The notes under the pieces are model-generated. The model was not told where the DNA came from. It made no database searches and saw nothing but the letters and a program-made list of their open reading frames with translations. This document shows positions 35,700-43,777 of a DNA stretch of 64,000 bases, one piece after another. The position numbers were made by a program, and so were the translations under genes. Location of the stretch: assembly GCF_007673095.1 (NCBI RefSeq), contig NZ_VDYZ01000006.1, positions 154,792 to 218,791 of the forward strand. Reading direction: 5' to 3'. Every line of letters begins with the position of its first letter. Within the stretch, counting starts at the first letter, position 1. This DNA is from Corynebacterium glyciniphilum AJ 3170. Lineage in GTDB: Bacteria > Actinomycetota > Actinomycetes > Mycobacteriales > Mycobacteriaceae.

Positions 35700-36258
35700 A
35701 CGACTAGCCGGCAGGCGGTTACGCTATGAGAAGAGGTGGGGACCTGAGGAAACCAGGGACCTACCTCTTATCGGAGTATCGGGGCCGGACCGATTTCGTC
35801 GACGGAAACCGCTTCGCCTCCGGGGCGAATCGGGTGACTGCCGCGGACAGGCAGCATCGTGAACTGCTCCAAAAATCCTTCAGGGGTATCGCAGTAGTCG
35901 CCATAGCGCGAGACGCCGGAAGCTCCTACTGAGCATCACCTTCCCGCTATCCCTGCCTCGGGCTACTGACGATTATGCCGGGTCATACCTTCTGGAAGAT
36001 CTCGCCCCCGTTTTATACATTCTCCGGCCATTAATCCGGACGAGCTGTCCGGACAGTCGGTGCTTTTCGGTGTACGGATACTACGTGTCTCGGGGAGGTG
36101 GCGAAAGACGACGATGGCGGCTACCCGGAACAATGGATCTATCGCAGGCAGATGCTGGCACGCGCTGGCATGGTCGAGTAGGGACAAAGTAGAGCCCCAG
36201 TCGCGTGAGGGGCGACCGGGGATCGAAGTGACTTCGGGAGGCGTGCAGGCGAAAAGAA
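35700..36258. other. 560-bp gap between the PhzA/B operon and the FAH gene
   Basis: Both flanking genes point into this stretch. A 68-codon plus-strand frame (35726-35932) has no RBS or recognisable content, and other frames are shadows of the FAH gene. I see no RNA gene, clear terminator or repeat. It is a little less GC-rich than its neighbours and may hold decayed sequence. Confidence 0.5.
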
Positions 36259-37200
36259 CTACACCGGTCGCGTCCACTCCACTGAACGGGCGCGAGGAAC
36301 CGGGTGCACCTCGACGCCCTCCACGACAGTGTTGGTGATGGTCCCGATGCCCTGGACGGTCATGGTGACGGTGTCTCCGACAGTGATGGGCGCGGGATCG
36401 ATCTCCCCCTTCCAGCCCCAGAACTCCGCCAGGCATCCGCCACCGCAGGTGCCGCTACCGATCACGTCGCCGCGCCGGACCCAGGTGCCACGGCTGGCGT
36501 AGGAGACCAGTTCGGCGAAGGACCAGGCCATGTGGGACAGCACGTCCTCGGTGATCTGGCGGTCGTTGATCCGCAGTTCCATCCGCAGGTTGAAATGGTC
36601 TCCCTCCCGGTACCGCTCGAGTTCGTCCAGGGTGACGACCACGGGCCCTAAGGTCGATGCGGAATCCTTACCCTTGGCGGGACCGAGGCCGACCTTCATC
36701 TCGGCGGTCTGAAGGTCTCGGGCTGACCAGTCGTTGAGAATCGTGAAACCGCCGATGTGGTCCCATGCATCTTCCACACTGAGGTTGAAACCATCTTTCG
36801 AGATCACCGCCGCGACCTCGAGTTCGACATCGAACCGCTCGGACCCGGGCGGGATCCGGACGTCGTGTCCGGACCCTACAGCTGCGTGGGGGTTGGTGAA
36901 GTAGAACGCCGGAGCGTCGTACCAGGCGTCTGGTGCACCGTCTCTATTGGTGACGGTGCGCATTGAGCCCGCGGTGTGTTGTTCGAAGGTGATGAAGTCC
37001 CTCAGGGACGTCACTGGCAACGGGGGCTCTAACGGTCCGAGAGCGTCCCAGTCGACCGTTCCTGTGGTCGGGATCTCCGGAGCGCTGGGATCGAGGGCAT
37101 CGAGCGGGTCACGGTCTTCACTGAAAAGATGGACCTCACCTGTTTCTTCAACCCGTCCGAAACGACGGACTCCGTCGACTGTCGCAGATACGATACGCAT
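36259..37200 (-). CDS. Fumarylacetoacetate hydrolase family protein
   Basis: A 313-residue enzyme has the FAH catalytic core from about residue 90. Features include the metal-binding Glu pair (VELEVAAVISKDG), FTILNDWSARDLQ, the GPAKGKDSASTLGP loop, and GDVIGSGTCGGGC near the C-terminus. The family hydrolyses C-C bonds in acylpyruvates or decarboxylates/isomerises keto acids with a divalent metal. It lies 3 bp after the cyclase-family gene on the same strand, following an MFS carrier, so it should act on the ring-opened or hydrolysed product. It ends the operon. Confidence 0.9.
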   Translation of the reverse strand: MRIVSATVDGVRRFGRVEETGEVHLFSEDRDPLDALDPSAPEIPTTGTVDWDALGPLEPPLPVTSLRDFITFEQHTAGSMRTVTNRDGAPDAWYDAPAFYFTNPHAAVGSGHDVRIPPGSERFDVELEVAAVISKDGFNLSVEDAWDHIGGFTILNDWSARDLQTAEMKVGLGPAKGKDSASTLGPVVVTLDELERYREGDHFNLRMELRINDRQITEDVLSHMAWSFAELVSYASRGTWVRRGDVIGSGTCGGGCLAEFWGWKGEIDPAPITVGDTVTMTVQGIGTITNTVVEGVEVHPVPRARSVEWTRPV

Positions 37201-37203
37201 TCC

Positions 37204-37989
37204 TTATTCTCCGTTCTCGTCGTCGATGATGGCTACCGCGCGGGTCCATCCGGCTGATGCTGCGTGGATCTTGACCGGGAAGCACGAGACAGTGAATCCC
37301 GTGGAGGGGAGGGTCTCGAGGTTGTGCAGCTTCTCGATGTGGCAGTACTCCATGTCACGCCCTGCCTTGTGGCCTTCCCAGATGATGCTGGGGTCGTGGG
37401 TCTTCTTGTACCGTTCAGCGGTGTAGGAGAACGGCGCGTCCCAGCTCCAGGCATCAGTACCGGTGATCCGGACGCCTTGGTTGAGGAGGTGCAGGGTCGC
37501 GTCCCGCCCCATTCCGCATCCGGTGTCGACAAAGTCGGCTTCGCCGTACCGGACTCCCGCGGCGGTATTAACCAGGACGATGTCGAAGGGTTGAAGGGTG
37601 TGTCCGATGCGGTTCAGCTCTTCGTCGATATCCGCAGGCTGGACGACGTAGCCGTCCTCGAAATGCCGGAAGTCGAGCTTCACCCCGGGGCGCAGGCACC
37701 AGTCGAGCGGGACTTCGTCGATGGTGATGGCCCGTTCGCCGTTATTCATCGTGGACGCGTAGTGGTAGGGAGCATCCAGGTGTGTCCCCCCGTGGGTGGT
37801 CATGTTGATTCTCTCGATCGCCCAGCCTTCGCCTGCGGGGAGGTCACTGGTCTGAGCCCCCGGGAAGAAAGCGACCACATCTTCAGCGGACTGTTGATGG
37901 TCGATGTACTGGATTTCCGGACGGTGCCCGGGTGGGTCGGATGCGATGCCTGCGCGAATGTCGACAGAGATGTCGATGAACTTCTGCAT
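37204..37989 (-). CDS. Cyclase family protein (metal-dependent hydrolase, kynurenine formamidase fold)
   Basis: A 261-residue cytosolic hydrolase of the cyclase family (PF04199) carries the metal motif HGGTHLDAPYHY (about residues 66-77), with Asp/His ligands, and a late FPVKIHAASAGWTRAVA segment. Family members include kynurenine formamidase, isatin hydrolase and enzymes opening cyclic substrates. The neighbouring FAH gene is 3 bp downstream and an MFS carrier gene 39 bp upstream, all on the minus strand. It should act early, on an imported amide, ester or cyclic diketone-like compound. The substrate is not identified. Confidence 0.88.
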   Translation of the reverse strand: MQKFIDISVDIRAGIASDPPGHRPEIQYIDHQQSAEDVVAFFPGAQTSDLPAGEGWAIERINMTTHGGTHLDAPYHYASTMNNGERAITIDEVPLDWCLRPGVKLDFRHFEDGYVVQPADIDEELNRIGHTLQPFDIVLVNTAAGVRYGEADFVDTGCGMGRDATLHLLNQGVRITGTDAWSWDAPFSYTAERYKKTHDPSIIWEGHKAGRDMEYCHIEKLHNLETLPSTGFTVSCFPVKIHAASAGWTRAVAIIDDENGE

Positions 37990-38028
37990 GATGGTTCTCC
38001 TTGTCGGGGATAGTCGAGGGTAGGGGGA

Positions 38029-39273
38029 TCAGGCCGTCGTTGGTGAAGTGCGGTCGGAGGTCACCGGAACTGCCGGGTCCGGCAGTGCCCTAGTGTCCTT
38101 GGGCAGGAAGAGAGTGACTGCCGCGCCAGCGAGGAACAAGACGCCGGCGACAACCAGTCCGGCAGCGAGCGAGGCGACACCGGCTAGTGCGCCGAACAAT
38201 AGGGGAGCGAAAGCGGAGACTCCGCGCCCCACGTTGAAGCAGAATCCGGAACCGGTGGCTCGGACCCTGGTCGGGTAGATTCCGGCGAGGTAGGGGCCGA
38301 AGAGACCGGCGAAGGTCATGAAGAAGGCATACGCGGGTCCGAGTAGCAGGAGCCCTGTCTCGTTGGTGACCACTCCGTATAGCGGCATGAGCACCCCGGC
38401 CCCGACCATGGCGCATATCAGTGCGAACCGCTTCCCGAACTTGTCAGCGATGTATCCGAATACGTTGTAACCGATGAACATTCCGAGGTTGAGCCATGTC
38501 ATGAATGTGCCCACCGTCTGTGCATCGAGACCACGTTCCGTCTCCAGGTAACTCGGTAGCCATGTGCTCGACCCGTAGAAGGCGATGAATGCCAGGGATG
38601 CGACCACGCTGGCCAGCACTGTGGTGCGAAGGTACGGCTGGGCCATGATCTCGCGGAGAGCCGATTCTGACTTCTCCGGCCGACCGGCCTCGCCGGGAAG
38701 GGGGAGATTGCGTTCCTCGAGCCACATCTGTGATTCACGGAAGGAGAAGATCACGATGAGAAGGGGGAGGATAGCGCCGAGACCGGCGACCAGAAACATT
38801 TCCCGCCAGTTGGGAAGCATGAAGCTCGAGAGCTGTGCGGCGACCAGGCCGCCGATGGGGTAGGACGAGAGGACGAACGTCAGCGCGACGGAACGTCGCT
38901 CCTTCGGCCAGTTCTCCGTGACGAAAGCGGAAATCACGCTCCACACGCCACCAAGACCGAGGCCTGAGATGAACCGGACGATGATGAACACCGTGAGGTT
39001 CGGGACAACGAAGATGATCGAGGTGAAGATGATGAAGATCGAGACACAGACTAGCAGAGCGAATCTGCGACCCCGGGAGTCAGCGAGCGAGCCCATGACG
39101 GGGCCGCCGACTCCCATACCAAGCAGCGTTGCGGTCGCAAGCAGGCCCGCCTGGGTGGCCGTAATGTCAAGGTCTGATGAGATGGCAGGTAACGCCATGG
39201 AAAGCAGGAGGATCTCGAGGGCGTCGAACATGTAGATGATGAACGAGCCGACGAGGATGATCCATTTGTACAT
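38029..39273 (-). CDS. MFS transporter (aromatic acid/organic anion symporter-like)
   Basis: A 414-residue carrier has twelve helices, with the first at IILVGSFIIYMFDALEILLLS (DALEI matches the D-hD signature of the AAHS-type group). The helix 2-3 loop is GSLADSRGRRFAL and GIYPTRVRATGSGFCFNVGR (in part) occurs in the second half, as in aromatic acid:H+ symporters. The ATG at 39273 has GGAAGGATC upstream. It begins the operon with cyclase and FAH genes and is divergent from gntR. The region between contains the palindrome at 39418-39431. Confidence 0.88.
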   Translation of the reverse strand: MYKWIILVGSFIIYMFDALEILLLSMALPAISSDLDITATQAGLLATATLLGMGVGGPVMGSLADSRGRRFALLVCVSIFIIFTSIIFVVPNLTVFIIVRFISGLGLGGVWSVISAFVTENWPKERRSVALTFVLSSYPIGGLVAAQLSSFMLPNWREMFLVAGLGAILPLLIVIFSFRESQMWLEERNLPLPGEAGRPEKSESALREIMAQPYLRTTVLASVVASLAFIAFYGSSTWLPSYLETERGLDAQTVGTFMTWLNLGMFIGYNVFGYIADKFGKRFALICAMVGAGVLMPLYGVVTNETGLLLLGPAYAFFMTFAGLFGPYLAGIYPTRVRATGSGFCFNVGRGVSAFAPLLFGALAGVASLAAGLVVAGVLFLAGAAVTLFLPKDTRALPDPAVPVTSDRTSPTTA

Positions 39274-39417
39274 GTGGATCCTTCCACGAGGTGGCTGGTG
39301 GTGTGGGCATCGGTCGTGGCGTCGAGCACATATGATCAGGAGAGTGACGTACATCGCCGATAGAATCACTTTTGCACGGCAACACACTACTGTCAAGAGA
39401 TAATCGGATCAACTAAA

Positions 39418-39431
39418 AATAATCGATTCTT
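39418..39431. promoter_or_regulatory. GntR-type operator palindrome (copy 2)
   Basis: AATAATCGATTCTT is identical in 13 of 14 bases to the palindrome at 29361. It lies just before the gntR start in the region divergent to the MFS-cyclase-FAH operon. A weaker ATAATCGGAT occurs at 39400-39409. Confidence 0.75.
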
Positions 39432-39441
39432 GAGGATGAAG

Positions 39442-40146
39442 ATGACAGAGGGTACTGAAGTTCTCGCTCCGACAAAGGACGCCTACCGTGCGGTGCGCAC
39501 AGCGATTCTCCGTGGTGGCATGAAGCCGGGGGAACGGCTCAGCCCGTCGGCCCTCGGTAAAGAGCTGGGTGTGAGTGCAGGGGTCGTGCGGGAAGCTCTG
39601 ACCAGACTTGCGTCAGAGAGGCTGGTGAGCGCTGAACGCAACAAGGGCTTCCGGGTCTACGAGATTTCACTTGACGGTTTGAAGCATCTGGCTGAACTCC
39701 GTCAGTTGGTGGAAGGCGCGGCGCTCGAGCAGTCCATTGAGGCGGGAGACGTGAACTGGGAGTCTGAGGTCATCGCGGCCCACCATCTGCTGTTGAAGTC
39801 GCCCGGACAGGGCACAGAAGTCGATGAGCACGGCGCAGATGTCCACATGATGGCGCACCGCCGGTTCCATATGGCGCTGCTCAGCGCCTGTCCGAACCCG
39901 ATGCTGTTGGATACGTGTCGATCACTGTGGGACGCGGGGGAACTCTACCGCCGGTGGGGCGCCGGGCGTCGTGACAGTGGCGTGTGGATGAAGGAGCACG
40001 ATGACCTGGTGACGTACTGCGTCGACCGTGACGTCCAGGCCGCGACAGACCTGCTCCGGCGTCATATCGGCGGGACTGTGGAGGCTGTGACCGCGTTACT
40101 CAATTCTGGTGGGGACTACCCGGTCACGGAATCCCCAGAACGTTGA
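39442..40146 (+). CDS. GntR family (FCD) transcriptional regulator
   Basis: A 234-residue GntR-type regulator has an N-terminal winged helix (about residues 14-75; MKPGERLSPSALGKELGVSAGVVREALTRL, in parts) and a C-terminal FCD ligand domain with His residues for metal (HRRFHMALLSACPN and a late RRHI). The ATG at 39442 was chosen as GAGG lies six bases upstream; in-frame starts exist at 39430 and 39436. It is divergent from the MFS-cyclase-FAH operon and overlaps the pknB 3' end by 23 bp. The repeated AATAATCGATT sites suggest it binds both ends of the island. Confidence 0.9.
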   Translation: MTEGTEVLAPTKDAYRAVRTAILRGGMKPGERLSPSALGKELGVSAGVVREALTRLASERLVSAERNKGFRVYEISLDGLKHLAELRQLVEGAALEQSIEAGDVNWESEVIAAHHLLLKSPGQGTEVDEHGADVHMMAHRRFHMALLSACPNPMLLDTCRSLWDAGELYRRWGAGRRDSGVWMKEHDDLVTYCVDRDVQAATDLLRRHIGGTVEAVTALLNSGGDYPVTESPER

Positions 40147-42064
40147 CCCGCACGGTGATCGGGGCGTTCCGGTCGATCGTCTCGCCCTCCCGGGCAGACT
40201 GGCCGACGACCCTGTCCACAGCCAGCGGATCGAGCTGGTTCACGTTCGTACGGGACACCCTGTCGGGGCCACCGCGCCAGCCGGCCTGTTGCAGGGTGCT
40301 GTAGACCTCGTCGTAGTCCTTGCCGACGAGCTGCGGCATCGTGAACTGGTTGCCGCGGGAGACCTCGATGGTGATGGTCGTGCCCCGTGGCTGCGTGGTG
40401 CCCTCGTTGGAGGCGGACAGCACCCGGTTCTCGTCCTCGGAGGAGTCGACCATGGAGACGTCGACCTCGAACCCGGCGTCCTCGAGGTTCTGCACGGCGT
40501 CGTCCCGTGACTGGCCGGTGACTCGGGGGACGCGGACGTCCTCCGGCCCGGTGGAGACGGTGATACCGACCTCAGTGCCCCGGGAGACCTGGGAACCGGA
40601 GGGGTGGGTCTGCTCGATGACCTGGCCCTCGTCGACGCTCTCGCTCGCCTGCTCGGAGACATTCGACCGCAGGCGCAGGCCGGCGTCCTCGAGGGCCTGC
40701 TGTGCCTGTTGGGTCGTCATGCCGGTCAGGTCGGGGACGTCCGTGACCTCCTGCCCGGATGACACCAGCAGTGTCACCTGGGAGCCGGAGGGAACGAAGG
40801 AGTCGGCCCCGGGTTCAGTCCCGATTGTCTCGTCACGGGGAATCTCCGCATCTGCACGGTCCTCGACGGTGACGTCGAAACCGGCGTCTTCGAGGGCGCT
40901 CATCGCCTCGTCCCGGGGCTGCCCGGAGACGTCCGGTATCTGCACCTGTTCGCTGGTCTGCCCCGTATCGTCGTCGCCGCTGAACCAGTTCCATGCGACG
41001 GCGGTGCCGCCACCGACAAGAGCCAGGATGGCGATGATCCACAGTGCCACGACCCAGCCGCGGCGCGGTTTCTTCTCCTTGCGCGGTGCCTCGGGTTCAG
41101 CCTCCGGGGCGGGCGTCGCGGCCGGCACCGCTGCAGCGGCGGGCATGTGCGTTGTCGTGGCTTCGTGCACAGGTTCGTCCGTGTAGGCCTGCGCTGCGAG
41201 AGGCATCCGTCCCTCGGCCATGCGTTGCAGGTCCGCCGCCATGTCCGCGCTGGAGTCGTAGCGGTCGGACGGGTCCTTCGCCATGGCGGTCAGCGTGACC
41301 GCGTCCAGGGCGAGCGCCGGATCCGGGTCGAGGTCCATGCCCTGGACCTGTGACGGCGGCAGCGGGGTCTCCTGCACGTGCTGGAACGCCACGGAGAAGG
41401 GGGACTCACCCGAGAACGGGGGCTGGCCGGTGGTGATCTCGTAGAAGACACATCCGGCGGCGTAGATGTCGGAGCGGGCTTCGGCGGACTTGCCGCGGGC
41501 CTGCTCCGGGGAGAGGTACTGGGCGGTGCCGATGACCGCAGCGGTCTGCGTCATCGCTGAGCTGGTGTCCGACAGTGCACGGGCGATGCCGAAGTCCATC
41601 ACCTTCACCGCACCGGTGTTGGTGATCATGATGTTCGCGGGTTTGATGTCGCGGTGGATGATGCCGGCCTCGTGGGAGAAGCCCAGCGCCCGGCACACCT
41701 CCGCCATCACCCGGGACGCCTCGTCGAGGGGGAACGCACCGGAGTCGCGCACGATGTCGCGCAACGTCTGCCCGTGGACCCGCTCCATCACGATGTACGG
41801 CACGGAGCCGTGCGCCTCGTCGGTCTGGCCGGTGTCGTAGACGGCGACGATCGCGTGGTGGTTCAGTTTCGCGGCGTTCTTCGCCTCACGGCGGAAGCGT
41901 TCCAGGAAGGTGTCGTCGCGGGCGAGATCCGCCCGCATCATCTTCACCGCGATGTCGCGTCCGAGTAGTTCATCGGTCGCCGCATAGACGTCGGACATAC
42001 CTCCGGTCCCGATGATGGGCCCCAGGAGGTACCGACCGCCGAGCCGGGTATTGCTCAGGTCCAT
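40124..42064 (-). CDS. pknB: Serine/threonine protein kinase with four PASTA repeats
   Basis: A 646-residue transmembrane kinase is the PknB-type regulator of peptidoglycan synthesis. The kinase domain (about residues 10-275) shows GTGGMSDVY, the Lys in IAVKMM, HRDIKPAN and DFGIARAL with GTAQYLSPEQA. A membrane helix (about 345-365) is followed by four PASTA repeats, VPDVSGQ, VPDLTGM, VPRVTGQ and MPQLVGK. These bind muropeptides or lipid II fragments outside the cell. ATG 42064 has GAGGAAGGGAG upstream. It is the last gene of the minus-strand operon. Confidence 0.96.
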   Translation of the reverse strand: MDLSNTRLGGRYLLGPIIGTGGMSDVYAATDELLGRDIAVKMMRADLARDDTFLERFRREAKNAAKLNHHAIVAVYDTGQTDEAHGSVPYIVMERVHGQTLRDIVRDSGAFPLDEASRVMAEVCRALGFSHEAGIIHRDIKPANIMITNTGAVKVMDFGIARALSDTSSAMTQTAAVIGTAQYLSPEQARGKSAEARSDIYAAGCVFYEITTGQPPFSGESPFSVAFQHVQETPLPPSQVQGMDLDPDPALALDAVTLTAMAKDPSDRYDSSADMAADLQRMAEGRMPLAAQAYTDEPVHEATTTHMPAAAAVPAATPAPEAEPEAPRKEKKPRRGWVVALWIIAILALVGGGTAVAWNWFSGDDDTGQTSEQVQIPDVSGQPRDEAMSALEDAGFDVTVEDRADAEIPRDETIGTEPGADSFVPSGSQVTLLVSSGQEVTDVPDLTGMTTQQAQQALEDAGLRLRSNVSEQASESVDEGQVIEQTHPSGSQVSRGTEVGITVSTGPEDVRVPRVTGQSRDDAVQNLEDAGFEVDVSMVDSSEDENRVLSASNEGTTQPRGTTITIEVSRGNQFTMPQLVGKDYDEVYSTLQQAGWRGGPDRVSRTNVNQLDPLAVDRVVGQSAREGETIDRNAPITVRVNVLGIP

Positions 42065-42161
42065 GCTGCTCCCTTCCTCACGTTCTGGCGCAGGTGACGC
42101 CGCGAACACTCCTTCTTCAGGAGACTACCGATGTCTCGGCTCCTGGTGCGAATAACACCCG

Positions 42162-43754
42162 TCACAGAGGTCCCATGACGCTCCAGTCGGACTCCTCGTC
42201 CCCGGAGTCACCGTCGCCGGTGGTCCCGGCGTTACCACTGGGGTCCGGTTGTTCCTGGGATGCCTGGTCAGAGGTGTCGGGGTTACCGGGATTCGTGGGC
42301 TCCTCCGTCGGTACCTCGGGCTCCGGGATCGTGGGCTGGGTCGGCTGAGACGGGTTCGTGGTGTCGGTCGGACCGTCCGTCGGCCCCTCGGTGGGCGTCG
42401 TGTCGGTGGGGGTGGTGTCGTCCGTCGGTGTCTCCACGGGGTCCTCGGTCTCGATCGGCTCGGGGACGACGGTCTGCTCCTCGGTGACCTCACTGGTGAC
42501 CGTGGTCGTCTCCGTCGGTGCCACCGCCGGGTCGTCGTCTCCCTGGGTGAGGAACCACACCAGGACGCCGAGGAGCGCGACGAGGCCGATGCCCAGCGCC
42601 CAGATCCAGCCGCGGCCACCACGGGTCCGGGGCGCCGGCCCCATGTTCGCCTCGTCGGTGACCTCACCGAGCCGACTCTGGCCCGTCGGTGGCTGAGCGG
42701 CCACCGCGGCAGCTGCGGCACCGGCGGCCGGCTGCACCCCGTTCGCCGGATCCGGGGGCATCTGCCCGTCACGTACCGGGACGGTGGCTGCGGCGAGTTC
42801 GGCACCGTCCTGGTAGCGCCGTACGGGGTCCTTGCGCAGGCAGACCGCGATCAGCTGGCGCATCGGCGCGCTGATGGTGTCGGGGAGCTCGGGCGCGGGT
42901 TCGTTGATGTGCTTCAGCGCCACCGACACCGTGGAGTCCCCGGAGAACGGACGTTCACCGACGAGGACCTCGTAGCCGACCACGCCGAGCGAGTAGACGT
43001 CGCTGGACGGGCGGATGGACAGCCCCTGGGCCTGTTCCGGGGACACGTACTGCGCGGTGCCGACGACCATGCCCGTGCGGGTCAGCGGCACCGCGGAGGC
43101 GGCCTTGGCGATACCGAAGTCCGTGATCTTCACGACGCCGTCCGCGGTGACCATGAGGTTGCCGGGTTTGATGTCGCGGTGGATCAGCTGACGTTCGTGG
43201 ATCGCCTGCAGACCGACGGCGGCCTGGGCGATGAGGTCGAGGACCATCACCTCCGGCAGGGTGCGTTGGCGGCCGAGGATGTCGGCCAGCGACTCGCCCT
43301 GGACGTATTCCATGACGATGAAGCAGTAGGAGATGCCACTGCCGTCGACGTCGGCCTGCTCGCCGTAGTCGAAGGTGCGCACCACGTTCTCGGACTGGAT
43401 GGTCTCCGCGGCCTCGGCCTCCTGGCGGAAGCGGTCGCGGAACTCCGCGTCGTCGGTGAGTTCGGGTTTGAGTACCTTGACGGCCACGTCCCGCTCGCCG
43501 ATGGTGTCGTACGCCAGCCAGACGGTGGACATGCCGCCGCGGCCGATGATGCGGGACACCTCGAACCGTCGCCCGGCGGCGGAGTCGTAGTGGGTGTCGA
43601 GGACGCGTTGGAGGCGGTCGGCGGCCGCCCGGTCGCGCGGGGTCATGTGTTCGGGGTCCACGGGGCCGGAGTGCTCTTCGGGGGTGCTGAAGACACGGGT
43701 GCCGTCGGGGTCACTGGGGTTGTCGGGATCGTCGGGACCGGTCACGTCTGTCAC
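42162..43754 (-). CDS. pknA: Serine/threonine protein kinase PknA
   Basis: A 530-residue membrane kinase has a kinase domain starting after an N-terminal extension of about 65 residues rich in Asp/Pro/Glu. The catalytic features are GRGGMSTVWLAYD, Lys in VAVKVLKPE, HRDIKPGNLM and DFGIAKA, then GTAQYVSPEQA. A membrane helix (WIWALGIGLVALLGVLVWFL, about residue 385) precedes an extracellular Thr/Pro/Glu/Asp-rich tail of about 130 residues. The GTG start has AAGCGAG upstream. It lies between pbpA and pknB as in mycobacteria and regulates cell shape and division. Confidence 0.95.
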   Translation of the reverse strand: MTDVTGPDDPDNPSDPDGTRVFSTPEEHSGPVDPEHMTPRDRAAADRLQRVLDTHYDSAAGRRFEVSRIIGRGGMSTVWLAYDTIGERDVAVKVLKPELTDDAEFRDRFRQEAEAAETIQSENVVRTFDYGEQADVDGSGISYCFIVMEYVQGESLADILGRQRTLPEVMVLDLIAQAAVGLQAIHERQLIHRDIKPGNLMVTADGVVKITDFGIAKAASAVPLTRTGMVVGTAQYVSPEQAQGLSIRPSSDVYSLGVVGYEVLVGERPFSGDSTVSVALKHINEPAPELPDTISAPMRQLIAVCLRKDPVRRYQDGAELAAATVPVRDGQMPPDPANGVQPAAGAAAAAVAAQPPTGQSRLGEVTDEANMGPAPRTRGGRGWIWALGIGLVALLGVLVWFLTQGDDDPAVAPTETTTVTSEVTEEQTVVPEPIETEDPVETPTDDTTPTDTTPTEGPTDGPTDTTNPSQPTQPTIPEPEVPTEEPTNPGNPDTSDQASQEQPDPSGNAGTTGDGDSGDEESDWSVMGPL

Positions 43755-43777
43755 CTCGCTTACCTCGCTTCCTGGAC

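Noticed and set aside
35726..35932. 68-codon plus-strand frame in the gap after the PhzA/B operon
   Set aside because: No Shine-Dalgarno, no motif and atypical codon use; listed only as a gap.
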